Shown in pieces: positions 1-8,730 of a DNA stretch of 64,000 nt. The stretch comes from Arenibacterium halophilum. GTDB lineage: Bacteria; Pseudomonadota; Alphaproteobacteria; Rhodobacterales; Rhodobacteraceae. Both the position numbers and the translations under genes were made by a program. The stretch lies in the NCBI RefSeq assembly GCF_005938225.1, contig NZ_VCPC01000001.1, forward strand, positions 248,001 through 312,000, written 5' to 3'. Under the pieces are notes generated by a model. That model did not search any database, was not told the DNA's origin, and saw only the letters and a list, made by a program, of their open reading frames with translations. Position 1 is the first letter of the stretch, and each line of letters opens with the position of its first letter.

Positions 1-309
1 GACCACGGGTTTTCGCTGGAGCCCGGACATTACGGCCATTTACTGGCCGATCGGGGCCTTTCCGACATTCGCTTTTTCGGCAAGCCCTTCCCCGAAGTCT
101 TCGCGCTTGCCGAACAGTCGCTGCCCGGCATCCCGCCGGACCGGATCGCCATGTGCGGCGACACGCTGCACACCGACATCCTTGGCGCTGCCGCGCGCGG
201 CTGGCGCACCGTGTTCGTGGAACAGGACGGGATGTTCAGCGGCGTTGACACGGGGCCCTATCGCAGCGCCTCGGAGGTGATGCCAACATGGCGGCTGTCG
301 CGCATCTAA
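1..309 (+). CDS. HAD-superfamily class IIA hydrolase, C-terminal part (truncated by window edge)
   Basis: The first base is already inside an open frame that runs to TAA at 307-309. It encodes the last 102 residues of a haloacid-dehalogenase phosphatase. Two hallmarks are visible: GKPFPEVF (the conserved Lys loop) and, further on, MCGDTLHTDILGA, the acidic GDxxxTD motif that binds Mg2+. This arrangement, with GKP well before GDxxxTD, is typical of the NagD-like IIA subclass, which dephosphorylates small phosphorylated metabolites. The substrate cannot be told from this fragment. The gene converges with the lipoprotein gene on the other strand, leaving only 9 bases between them. The start and catalytic Asp nucleophile lie outside the window. 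Confidence 0.85.
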   Translation, partial: DHGFSLEPGHYGHLLADRGLSDIRFFGKPFPEVFALAEQSLPGIPPDRIAMCGDTLHTDILGAAARGWRTVFVEQDGMFSGVDTGPYRSASEVMPTWRLSRI

Positions 310-318
310 GCGCGGGTT

Positions 319-603
319 CTAGGGCTTTCTCAGATAGTCGGCCGAAACGTATCCCGTCACGCCCGGGTCCTTCGCCAGCGACACTTCGCACCACAGTTGC
401 CCCATCTCGGTCACGCATGTCCGCCGGACAACCTCGGTTCCGTCGGGTAGCCCCAGCTTGACCTTGTAGCCAAGGCTTGGACCATAGCGCAGTTTCAGCA
501 GGTCGCCTTGGCCGACACCCGTCACCACTGCACGCTCGCCCATCACCCCGGCGCATCCCGCCAGCAGTATCGTCCCTGACACCACGATTGCCGCCCACCG
601 CAT
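319..603 (-). CDS. Small lipoprotein with bacterial SH3-like domain
   Basis: A 94-residue protein whose ATG at 603 is preceded by an AAGGAG ribosome site about 8 bases upstream. A longer frame to 693 exists but lacks a signal. The N-terminus (MRWAAIVVSGTILLAGCAG) is a lipoprotein signal peptide with lipobox LAGC, so the mature protein should be anchored to a membrane by its N-terminal Cys. The rest (GDLLKLRYGPSLGYKVKLGL and the GYVSADYL end) resembles an SH3b domain, a fold often used to bind peptidoglycan or peptides. Function is unknown. It lies downstream of, and in the same direction as, the large hydrolase pair, so a joint role at the envelope is possible but unproven. Confidence 0.75.
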   Translation of the reverse strand: MRWAAIVVSGTILLAGCAGVMGERAVVTGVGQGDLLKLRYGPSLGYKVKLGLPDGTEVVRRTCVTEMGQLWCEVSLAKDPGVTGYVSADYLRKP

Positions 604-714
604 CTGCCTGCTCCTTGCTCGCCAGTTTTGCCCCCTGAATGACAAACCCCGGCCCAACCGGCAAGAGCCGCGTGACCCCACCTGCTGGCGCATCGCACGC
701 GGCCCGACGCGCCC

Positions 715-3378
715 TCAAACCATTGCGGCGGTATAGGCATCCAGCGCGGCGTCGATGTTGCGCTGGCGGTTGGTCAGGATCGAGCTTCCGGCGTGAACAT
801 AGGATGTTCCCGACAACAGCCTGTCGACGGGCACATCCTGCGCCAGACCTGACAGCAGGTGCTGAAACGGAACGGCTCCCTCCCGATAATTTGCCCGCAC
901 GAAATAGCCGTGGACAATGGCAGCCAGCAGTTTCGCCTGCCGCGCCTCTTCCCTGGCGATCCCCGGTTCGCGGAACAGATCGCGATAGAGCGCGCGGCCG
1001 GCTGAAGTCGCCACGGTCTTGTTCCGGATCTGACCGAGGTAGCGGGCGTAACTTTCGATATTCGTCGCCAGCGGCATCGGCTGGTTCCAGGCAGGCGCGT
1101 CAGCCCCGATCCAGAAGGCGATGTTGGACGGCAGCGGGAACAGGCCGATTTCTCCATTGGAATGACGGAACTGCGGATCAACGCTGCCCGGTCCAAGCCC
1201 GGCCTCGGCGAAGATGATGACCCAGAGGTCGCGCAGGGTGAGCGGCGAAAGATCGGGGTAAATCTGCCTTTGGTTGGCGGCGGTTTGCGCCAGAAGCGCA
1301 TGAAAGCGATCGCGGTTTGCCAGCAGGAACCCCACCTTGTCGCGGCCCCGCCAGTCCAGCCCGTCATGCCACGGCGCCAAGCTGTGGACCGCAGCCCGCG
1401 CCGGCGCGCCCGACATCAGGCTGTTGATGGTTGCGTCAAGCGTCTGCTCGCTGAGCGTCGCGCCGGGTTTGTCCAGCGACAGCCGCAGCACGGCGGGTCG
1501 ATTGTCGGCCAGCTTGTTGATGTACTTGTCGACGGTGCGGTCTGTCACCACGTCAAAAAAGTTGTGCTTGTCGCCGATCAGGTCCAGATCCGCCGTGACA
1601 AAGATATTGCCAATGCCCGAGGTGCGCGCGCGCAGGAAATTCACCGCCCCGCCCCTCCGCTTGTCGGCGGCGGACATCACTTCGTAGTCGCGGGCTTGCA
1701 GCGCGGCCGACTCCTCGTCGGCCAAGGGCGGTTCGAACGTGCCCCCGATGATCCAATCGGACGTGCCGGAGGTGGCAGTGATGGTCAGATCGACGGCCCG
1801 GGCGAGCAATTTGGACGCCAGACGGCGGCGCAACTCGTCCGAGCGGAGCGGCCGGATGCTGACCGGCACCAGATTGATGCCCACGTCCGGTCGGGATGGC
1901 GACCCGATGCGGTATCGCGCAGGAGGCGACTGAAATATGCCGCCCCCGCCTTCGATATCGGGCACCGGTCGTGTCCACGCACCGGCAACGGCAGCAGGCC
2001 AATCTTCTTTCGTGCAACTGGCCGTGCCCGGGCGCCAGATCACAGCAGTCGCCAGCCGCAGCTGAGAGGCGCCGTCTTCGCTGAACAGGATCGCGAATTC
2101 TTCGCCGAACCTGTCACTGAGCCCGGCCACGATGTCCCCAACCATCAATGGCGACACATCGGTCAGGCACCAGATATCCTGGTTGAGATCGGCCATCGCG
2201 GTAACGGCATCTTCAACGCGAACCGGCCCTGCCCCGCTGTCCGTCAGCCAGTGCATGTTCCAGAACCCGATATCGATGTCCTGATCCGTGCCCTGATACA
2301 GATCGCGGACGCGCGCGGCGTCTCCCTCTGCGCTGCTGGTGCGGCCCAGCGCGCCAAACACGCCGGTCAGCGTGTCCGAGCCTTCGATCTGCGCCAGAAC
2401 CTCGGCCGCGCTTTCCGAGTCCGTGTCGCCCCGCCTTGTCCGCGCCTCAAGATCCAGCGCGATGGCGGAAATCTTGATGCCCTCGTTTCCAACCTCGACG
2501 GCGCGCCCGTCGGACAGGCGTTGCGCGGCTTCGGGGTAATTGCGACGCAGCGCCTCGCCTTCCTGCCGTGCGTGATGCAGGGCAACCAGCCGACCGTTGC
2601 GGTTGAACACACAGGCCCCGGACGACCCGAAATCGGTATCGGCGGCGTACAGGATGTTCAGCGCGTTAACGGCCAGAAGCTCGGTATCGTCCAAGGACAC
2701 CTCTTTCAGGCGGCCCTTGGGATGGTGGATGACAAAGGTCGGTTCGTATTGGTTGATCATGAAGGATCCGCGCTCCATGCGGATTTTCCCGAATTGTTCC
2801 GAAGCTTTGTCCGAGATCCAGACGAACGAGTAATCCAGCCCTCCGCCCCCGACGGGGCTGGTCACGAACAGCCGTGTCGGCGCCAGATCAAAGCGCACGG
2901 TCGGCGGCTCCGGCGTGCCGACATTGGCAAACAGCTTGTCACTGGGCCACTCGTAATCGAATTCGGCCGTCGCGACGCCCGCGACCTCGGCGCTGTTCAG
3001 CACATGGTGATTGGTCAGCAAAAGGTTCGGCGCCACCAGAAAGCCCGTTCCGGTCCAGCCGCTGTCGGCCCGGACCTGACGGAAGTTGGTCTGCCCCGGT
3101 GGCACCACGATCCGGGCCACCGACCGGCGATAGCGCGCAAGCAGTTCCAGTAGACTGGCGGGCACGGTGTTCCAATCGCCCACCTGCGCCTCTAGCTGGA
3201 CACCACGCAACGCCTTCTCGCGGGTGGCTGTCCAGCCTTCGAGCATTTTCCGTGTGTCGGTAACGCCGGCATTGGCAGAAACATCGGAAAACGAACGGGT
3301 GTCCCGCCAATCCGAGATGAAGGGCACCGTGTCGGATGCGGCCCGTCCCGGCGGCGGGGGCGTGATATGGTCGCGCAT
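715..3378 (-). CDS. Trypsin-like serine protease fused to degenerate EEP-like and lysozyme-like domains
   Basis: An 887-residue protein. The ATG at 3378 is chosen because GGAG lies 7 bases upstream; the open frame extends further but overlaps the next gene. Residues ~85-310 form a trypsin/V8-like protease with all three catalytic residues visible: TNHHVL (His125), LDYSF (Asp182) and FGSSGA (Ser253). Residues ~365-635 resemble an endonuclease/exonuclease/phosphatase domain (DIGFWNMHW, DIWCLTDV), but the catalytic GDFN and SDH motifs read GGTF and ADN, so it is probably inactive. Residues ~705-785 look like a lytic transglycosylase/lysozyme domain: Glu725 in FAEAGLGP, then SNGEIGLFPLP and ATNIESYARYL. 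No signal peptide or membrane segment is visible. It begins just after the amidase gene (stop at 3422) and is probably co-transcribed. Protease assignment is strong; the other two domains are inference from motifs. Confidence 0.8.
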   Translation of the reverse strand: MRDHITPPPPGRAASDTVPFISDWRDTRSFSDVSANAGVTDTRKMLEGWTATREKALRGVQLEAQVGDWNTVPASLLELLARYRRSVARIVVPPGQTNFRQVRADSGWTGTGFLVAPNLLLTNHHVLNSAEVAGVATAEFDYEWPSDKLFANVGTPEPPTVRFDLAPTRLFVTSPVGGGGLDYSFVWISDKASEQFGKIRMERGSFMINQYEPTFVIHHPKGRLKEVSLDDTELLAVNALNILYAADTDFGSSGACVFNRNGRLVALHHARQEGEALRRNYPEAAQRLSDGRAVEVGNEGIKISAIALDLEARTRRGDTDSESAAEVLAQIEGSDTLTGVFGALGRTSSAEGDAARVRDLYQGTDQDIDIGFWNMHWLTDSGAGPVRVEDAVTAMADLNQDIWCLTDVSPLMVGDIVAGLSDRFGEEFAILFSEDGASQLRLATAVIWRPGTASCTKEDWPAAVAGAWTRPVPDIEGGGGIFQSPPARYRIGSPSRPDVGINLVPVSIRPLRSDELRRRLASKLLARAVDLTITATSGTSDWIIGGTFEPPLADEESAALQARDYEVMSAADKRRGGAVNFLRARTSGIGNIFVTADLDLIGDKHNFFDVVTDRTVDKYINKLADNRPAVLRLSLDKPGATLSEQTLDATINSLMSGAPARAAVHSLAPWHDGLDWRGRDKVGFLLANRDRFHALLAQTAANQRQIYPDLSPLTLRDLWVIIFAEAGLGPGSVDPQFRHSNGEIGLFPLPSNIAFWIGADAPAWNQPMPLATNIESYARYLGQIRNKTVATSAGRALYRDLFREPGIAREEARQAKLLAAIVHGYFVRANYREGAVPFQHLLSGLAQDVPVDRLLSGTSYVHAGSSILTNRQRNIDAALDAYTAAMV

Positions 3379-3421
3379 GGCTATACTCCGCATCTGGGGG
3401 TGGCTGATCGGCGCCCTGGGC

Positions 3422-6043
3422 TCAACCGGTCCAGTCGGCGTTGCTGCCGCGGGTGTCGATGTGGACGAAGCCGCTGTTGCCATACGCGCCAATGCCACCC
3501 GCAAATCCGCTGCGCGACTGCCGCACGGCGATTGCGGCGCTGTGCCATTCATCCACCGTGCCTCTGTCGCAGCGCCAGTCGATTGCGTTGAACTGCATAT
3601 GCAGGCTTCCCGATGCCCCACCGACGCAGCTGTTGTAAGAGGCATTGCGGTAACACGACAGTATCCGCACAGGCGCGCCAAGTCGGGCCCGGATTTCATC
3701 CAGCATCAGCGCGGATTGTGCAATCTTCGGCCAGAGGCTTTGCGGCGGCAGGGCGTTGCGCCCGTCACAGCTCCGCCCCGGTGCATTGCTGTTGCCAAGA
3801 AACAGAAACTCGATGGCCTTGAAATGCATCAGGCCCAGATCGGCGATGAAGGTTTCGAATGCGCCTACATCGAACCCATCGCTTTCGACCCCGGCAAAGA
3901 TCGGACGCAGGGCGCTGGTGTCCGCCTCGACATTCAGCCCCATGCCAGAAATATCGAACCCCGGTCCCGGATCGACATGGGCGAATTCCGAAATGTCATT
4001 GGCGTCGCCTGCCCCGCGCGAGAGGCTTTCGGCCAGCAGGCGCGCGAACTCGGGCTGGGCAACCAAACTGTCGCTTTCGCTATCCTGTGGCAGCGCATGG
4101 CCTCCGACCCACTCCGCCTGCGGCCCGTCGGACAATCCCGACTGTTGCGCGTGGGCCCAACCCGACTGCGGGGCCTCAGCCGACCTCGCCTGCCCTGCGT
4201 GCGTCCAATCCGCCTGACGCGGCGCGACACGGCCGGTCTGACGCGGCATGGCAAGCCCGACCCGGTCCGATTGCGGCGCTTCGGCCCAGCCAAGATATTC
4301 GGGAACCGTCCGGTGCGCCTCGCTCGCCGCCAGTTCGATGGCATCGCCGATATCGCTGCTGCCACTTTCAAAAACAAAGCTTTCGGTGCCGGCGGTCAGA
4401 TAATCGGAAATGCCATGCGCCAGTGCTCGGGCGATCCGGTCACGATAGGGTTCGCCCATCAGTCGCTGTTCTTCATCGGCACGATCGAGGAAGCTGACTT
4501 CGTGCAGCACAGCGGCCGTTTCCGCCGCGTGTCGCCCCCCGTTGATCACCCCGAAGGCGCCCGTCTTGAGACCGTTGGGATCGCCCTTGTTCCGGTCGCG
4601 CAAGCCAAGGGCGGCCACCATCGCCGCCTGAACCGTCCGACACAGCTGTTCCGACCGCGCCGCGTGATCGGGATGCACGAAGGTTTCCGTTCCCTGCGCC
4701 GTGTGCCCGGCCGATGCGTTGAAGTGGATCGACACGAACACCGCCGCCTTGCGGTTGCGGGCGGCCTTGGCCCGATCGCTCAAAGACAGGTTTATGTCGG
4801 TGTCGCGAGTCAGATGGACCCGATGCCCCTGTCCTTCCAATACGGCTTTGGCGCGCCCGGCAATGTCCAGAGTCAGCGTCTTTTCCAACGTTCCCTGAGG
4901 GCCGATGGCGTTGTTCCAGCTTGAACCGCCAAGTTTTGTTGGCGGCGGTGCGCCGCCGTGGCCCGGATCCAGCACGATCACCTGGCCCGTCGCGGCAGCA
5001 ACAAACTCGCCCTCGCTCACACCGGGTGACAGTCGGGTCATCGGAATCGCGGCTGCATCCATCGGGGTCTCGGCGATTTCGACGCTGCCAGCCGAAACCA
5101 GATCGGTTATGGCGTTCCGGAATTCCTCGGCCGCCCGGCCATAACCCGCGTTTCTGGGATGCAACTCGTCGAACCAGCTGTTCTTGCCCTGATCCACCTT
5201 GCCGCGCAGGTTGACGAACCCGTAGTTCGAAAATTCCGCTTCAAGTCCAAGCAGTTCATTGGTGAACAGGTCCAGCAGGTGTTCGACGATTGACCGCCCC
5301 ACGTCCAACGGAATGCCCGCCGCACCAAGCGGCTTGCCGATCCAGCGGCCATCGGACTCGGGAAAGGGCACATCATAAGCATGGCCCAGAACCCGCACCG
5401 CCGGGAACCTGTCTTTCACCTCTTTCAAGATACTGCGGTAAGCACGGACGGCCTTGCCCAACTCGGCATTGACGACCGGCATATTCAACAACTCTTTGGC
5501 CGTCTTGCCCTGAGCATAGGGCAGCAGAAAGGTTCCGAACCGACCGCCGCCCAGAATGTCGTTGCCGCCACCCGACAGCAGCATCAGGCTGGCCGAGGTC
5601 TGCTGCAAGGCGCTTAGGTATTCGCGGCGGTTGGCCATGTCTTCCAGCAGATCGCCTGCGCCGCTTAGGGAAAAGATTGCCTTGTCGGCATCGCGGCTCA
5701 GCTGGTCGATGGTGTCGTCCAGAAGCATTGGATACTGGAACCAGCTGTCGCCTTCCTCGACAATGCGCAGCCCCTTGAAACCCACGGCCGTCTTGGCCTG
5801 ATAGGCCACCCACCGCCCGGCCCGCGCGATCTTGTTCGCCCAGTTCAGCGCCGCATCGCTTTCAACAGCGATTTCGCTGAGTTCGCGTTTCACCTCGGGG
5901 CGCAGCTGGATCGCGGCATCGAACGGATTGTCACCGTGTTCAGCCGGTTCGTACAGGTCTTTCAGCAGATCGTTCAGGGCCTGTTCATCACCCTGCGCGA
6001 CGGCGGAATCAATCCGCCTTTGAATATCGGCCTCTAACGTCAT
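3422..6043 (-). CDS. Three-domain hydrolase: SGNH esterase, N-acetylmuramoyl-L-alanine amidase, M15 peptidase
   Basis: An 873-residue protein starting at the ATG at 6043; an upstream start at 6088 would add residues with no family resemblance. Residues ~90-315 are an SGNH/GDSL hydrolase: GDSW (Ser100), GGND (Asn161) and DELHP (Asp292, His295). Residues ~353-550 are an Amidase_3 domain with zinc ligands in DPGHGG (His362), GTLE (Glu387) and SIHFNA (His440) and catalytic Glu515 in LHEVSF. Residues ~585-650 form a Gln/Ala/Pro-rich linker of loose repeats. Residues ~735-873 match the YcbK-like M15 metallopeptidase family: SCYRNASYN, SLHMQFNAID (His815, Asp822) and GFVHIDTRG (His861). Together the domains could strip acyl groups and cut the amide and peptide bonds of peptidoglycan. 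No secretion signal is visible. First gene of an apparent two-gene unit with the protease gene. Confidence 0.87.
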   Translation of the reverse strand: MTLEADIQRRIDSAVAQGDEQALNDLLKDLYEPAEHGDNPFDAAIQLRPEVKRELSEIAVESDAALNWANKIARAGRWVAYQAKTAVGFKGLRIVEEGDSWFQYPMLLDDTIDQLSRDADKAIFSLSGAGDLLEDMANRREYLSALQQTSASLMLLSGGGNDILGGGRFGTFLLPYAQGKTAKELLNMPVVNAELGKAVRAYRSILKEVKDRFPAVRVLGHAYDVPFPESDGRWIGKPLGAAGIPLDVGRSIVEHLLDLFTNELLGLEAEFSNYGFVNLRGKVDQGKNSWFDELHPRNAGYGRAAEEFRNAITDLVSAGSVEIAETPMDAAAIPMTRLSPGVSEGEFVAAATGQVIVLDPGHGGAPPPTKLGGSSWNNAIGPQGTLEKTLTLDIAGRAKAVLEGQGHRVHLTRDTDINLSLSDRAKAARNRKAAVFVSIHFNASAGHTAQGTETFVHPDHAARSEQLCRTVQAAMVAALGLRDRNKGDPNGLKTGAFGVINGGRHAAETAAVLHEVSFLDRADEEQRLMGEPYRDRIARALAHGISDYLTAGTESFVFESGSSDIGDAIELAASEAHRTVPEYLGWAEAPQSDRVGLAMPRQTGRVAPRQADWTHAGQARSAEAPQSGWAHAQQSGLSDGPQAEWVGGHALPQDSESDSLVAQPEFARLLAESLSRGAGDANDISEFAHVDPGPGFDISGMGLNVEADTSALRPIFAGVESDGFDVGAFETFIADLGLMHFKAIEFLFLGNSNAPGRSCDGRNALPPQSLWPKIAQSALMLDEIRARLGAPVRILSCYRNASYNSCVGGASGSLHMQFNAIDWRCDRGTVDEWHSAAIAVRQSRSGFAGGIGAYGNSGFVHIDTRGSNADWTG

Positions 6044-6595
6044 GGCAATCTCGCTGTAAAATGAACCGCGCAAAAGCTGCGGCTGCAAAAGTTAATATTC
6101 TTAATGACACCCATCGTAACAAGAATTTCGCGATTCGCGAATTCAGAAGTTTACAATACCGAATTGACAGGACCCCAAGACCAGCGCAAAAGGGTCGAAT
6201 ACGACAGAAAATCAAACAGCTGCGAGAAGTTAACTCTCATGGTTTCCCCCATAGCAGCCTGTCAAGAACCGCACCAACACACGCGCGCCCAGCGATGCTG
6301 CGACAGGTGCCCCGATCCTTGAACTTGCGCGCAGAGTAACGCGCCAGACCGATCCAACGCCGTCTGCTATCGCGCGAAAGATCCCGCAAGAATGAAGATC
6401 GCAGAATCATAAATAATGAATAAAAACAGAATTTTAAAACATAACCCCAACCTCTCCCGGCTCGCCACCCACTCTGACCATCTATCGCGCCAGCAGCTTT
6501 GGGGGGAAAGAAAGTATTCTTTTCGCGTAAAAAGTGTGATATGCACCGCCACAGTACACTAAATATTTTTGTTCAAAATTCGGAGGCGGATTGCA
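6044..6595. other. AT-richer intergenic region between divergent units
   Basis: About 550 bases with no convincing protein gene. It separates the leftward hydrolase pair from the rightward peptide-membrane protein cluster, so it must hold both promoters. Parts are clearly AT-richer than the flanking genes, notably 6380-6440 and 6500-6595. A short palindrome ATTCGCGAAT lies near 6133-6142, beside a second TCGCGA copy. No promoter could be assigned with confidence. Confidence 0.5.
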
Positions 6596-6712
6596 ATGTC
6601 TGGCTTTAGAATATTTGTTATTCTGTTAACTATTGCGTTGACTGGCGGCCTTTTAATTTATTCGCCCGACGCGGCGCAGGCTCAGTGCAACCCAAAACTC
6701 ACCCGCTGCTGA
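6596..6712 (+). CDS. Small secreted peptide with two cysteines
   Basis: A 38-codon frame opening with ATG at 6596, 9 bases after a near-perfect ribosome site GGAGG (6582-6586), and closing with TGA at 6710-6712. Residues 1-30 look like a complete Sec signal peptide: a short positive start (MSGFR), a hydrophobic core (IFVILLTIALTGGLLIY) and a likely AQA cleavage site. The predicted mature product is only about nine residues (QCNPKLTRC), with a Cys at position 2 and a Cys at the end that could form a disulfide ring. It lies 68 bases before the membrane-protein gene in the same direction. Function is unknown. The good ribosome site and coherent signal peptide support translation, but comparative data are needed because random short frames can look similar. 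Confidence 0.5.
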   Translation: MSGFRIFVILLTIALTGGLLIYSPDAAQAQCNPKLTRC

Positions 6713-6742
6713 CAAGGTAATTTAAGACGCCTTCGGGATTGG

Positions 6743-6762
6743 CCACGCCTGGTATGGCGTGG
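6743..6762 (+). promoter_or_regulatory. Perfect 7-bp hairpin between peptide and membrane-protein genes
   Basis: CCACGCC (6743-6749) pairs exactly with GGCGTGG (6756-6762) around a 6-base loop. It is not followed by a T run, so it is not a classic terminator. It ends 5 bases before the AAGGA ribosome site of the downstream gene. It could adjust translation or stabilise the RNA between the two frames. Confidence 0.4.
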
Positions 6763-6780
6763 ACATAAAGGAATGCGCCC

Positions 6781-8730
6781 ATGCCATTTCAAAACACGGA
6801 CCCTTTCATAATTGCGTATGTAATTGGGTTATTGATACTGATTCTATACGCCCGTGAACGGCTTGATATTCCGTCGACGGGCTCAGCGATTTCGCAAGAG
6901 GCTGACACCGGAAAGGCCAGTGGCTTTTCGAGTGACACGTTCATCAGCAGCCTGCCGCCGTCCTCGATCAGGGTTGGGCGTTATTTCTGGTTTGCCGTCG
7001 CGCTTTATGTGGCCGGGCTTGCCATCATATACACGGTGCTGTCTGCGGCGATCGTGGCCGGGCTGAAAGGCGTGCTCCCTGTCGAAGTCGGCGTGAACCT
7101 TGATGCGCTCGACACGGCAATCTTCACCCCAGAACTGGTCCCAAGACCCGAGCTTACGTTCGCACAAGAGGTTCTTGCCTGGCTGGATCGGCCGTCGCGC
7201 TTTACACAGTACCCATGGCAACCGGTGCTGCTGGCGCTTGGCATGGTCGGGCTGCTGCCCAGCATCATGTTCGTTCGTGCAGCCGAGGTTCGCGTGCGAA
7301 AACTGTCCCTGCTTGTCGCGGGCATTCCTCGTCAGGTCATCAAGCTTTGGGAGCAGTTGAAGGCCGACCCGGTTCCCACCGAACATGCCTTTGACGATGA
7401 GACGCACGAGACACTTCAGAACGCGCGGCAATATTACGCTGACCTGACAGGCGACAGCGACTCTGGCACCCGCCGCTTTATCGAACAGCTCGAAAAGATT
7501 TTCTGCTTCAAGGCATGGATGGACGCAAAGACATGGCCGCATCCGAAAGTCCGCGCGCTGATTTCGCGGCGCGCGCCAACCAATCTTGAGAGCGAGGTTA
7601 CCCTGACCACCGAAGAGGTGAGCGATCTTGTCAGCCTGAGCAAGGTCGCGCAGGAGGCAAGGCCAAGCCCGGCGCTTGGCCTGCGTGTTGCCCAAGCCGC
7701 CAATGAAGGGCTGGCAGAAGCCCCGCGCCCCTATGGCGCGCAGCAGGCGGCTGACCTTGGTGTGCGAGACATCGCGGCAGCGAAACAGATCATTGGCCAG
7801 CGATGGGCGGCGCTGCAACGGCGCGTGGCCGGCGACCCGAATACGGGATCTGTCGGTCAATATGAACTGTGCTGCCTGATGATCGCGCTTTACGCTGAAC
7901 GCTCGGGCAATGTTGGCAGTATCCGCAACGACGATGGCGTGATCAACACGCTCCGCACTTGGGTCGACCGCGCCCGCGACAACATCGACGATCAAAGCAG
8001 CTTTACCGCGATGAACTTTGCGGTGTTCGTCTCCATTGTCGCCAGCATGATCGGCTTTGGACTCTACCTGCTTCTTGGCCTGACCGACTACGTGATCTGG
8101 AGCAAGAAGGACGCCGGCATTTTCGCGCTGAGAATGGCAACCACCCTGACGGCCGCGCTGGTTCCGGTTTACGTCTTCCGCGTGGTCTATGACGAAGAAC
8201 AGCGGTGGAAACGCTGGGTGAATTTCTTTCGGCCGCCCATCTTCCAGTACCAGCTGTATCTTGTCGTGGCCTTCGCTTTCTGTTTCCTGTGCCAGGCACT
8301 GTTTCATTACCTTGCACCGATTATCGGAGGCACACAGGACACGCTGGCCTTTTCCGATTTGCTACAGGCCCAGAACCTCAAGACCTTCGCGGCGGCTGCC
8401 CTGCCCGGCACGATCCTCGCGCTGTTCCTGCGGCTGGCCTATGATCAGGAGCTGCGCCACATGCGGCCCTTTATATTCTGGTCGATGGTTCTGATCGTCA
8501 TCCACGCCGTGTTCCAGTTCGGCGCCCTGATGTTCGATCCCGACTATGCCTCGCTGACAATGACGGATGCAGAGCTTCTAAGCCGCAATATCGAAACGAC
8601 ACAGCGGCAGCAGGCCCTGGCTCTGGTTCTGGTCAGCATTACGCTTCTTGTTCTGATGAATGTCATGGTTTCGTGGTCAATTGCGCAATGGAAACGCAAA
8701 TGCGCTTTAGCATCCCCGTCCTCTGCCTGA
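6781..8730 (+). CDS. Multi-pass membrane protein of unknown function
   Basis: A 649-residue protein whose ATG at 6781 has AAGGA 7 bases upstream. About nine hydrophobic stretches are visible: near residues 9-24, 68-95, 146-166, 414-436, 445-462, 490-512, 530-547, 560-580 and 620-640. A soluble region of roughly 250 residues (about 167-413), rich in charged residues, separates the third and fourth segments. No catalytic or transporter signature was recognised. The start of the binding-protein gene lies inside the last codons, so the two are almost certainly translated together. That suggests the soluble binding protein feeds a ligand signal to, or is attached to, this membrane protein. Distant resemblance to a channel or sensor is possible, but I cannot assign a family. 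Confidence 0.8.
   Translation: MPFQNTDPFIIAYVIGLLILILYARERLDIPSTGSAISQEADTGKASGFSSDTFISSLPPSSIRVGRYFWFAVALYVAGLAIIYTVLSAAIVAGLKGVLPVEVGVNLDALDTAIFTPELVPRPELTFAQEVLAWLDRPSRFTQYPWQPVLLALGMVGLLPSIMFVRAAEVRVRKLSLLVAGIPRQVIKLWEQLKADPVPTEHAFDDETHETLQNARQYYADLTGDSDSGTRRFIEQLEKIFCFKAWMDAKTWPHPKVRALISRRAPTNLESEVTLTTEEVSDLVSLSKVAQEARPSPALGLRVAQAANEGLAEAPRPYGAQQAADLGVRDIAAAKQIIGQRWAALQRRVAGDPNTGSVGQYELCCLMIALYAERSGNVGSIRNDDGVINTLRTWVDRARDNIDDQSSFTAMNFAVFVSIVASMIGFGLYLLLGLTDYVIWSKKDAGIFALRMATTLTAALVPVYVFRVVYDEEQRWKRWVNFFRPPIFQYQLYLVVAFAFCFLCQALFHYLAPIIGGTQDTLAFSDLLQAQNLKTFAAAALPGTILALFLRLAYDQELRHMRPFIFWSMVLIVIHAVFQFGALMFDPDYASLTMTDAELLSRNIETTQRQQALALVLVSITLLVLMNVMVSWSIAQWKRKCALASPSSA

Noticed and set aside
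1162-3153. 663-codon plus-strand frame opposite the protease gene
   Set aside because: Translation is Arg/Gly/Ala-rich with no domain, while the opposite strand has an intact catalytic triad.
3379-3699. N-terminal extension of the protease beyond 3378
   Set aside because: It overlaps the coding end of the amidase/M15 gene and is low-complexity; a GGAG site supports the start at 3378.
6105-6117. TTAA-TATTC-TTAA-like element (about 6094-6106) as a CtrA box
   Set aside because: Spacing is 5, not 7, so it does not meet the CtrA consensus.
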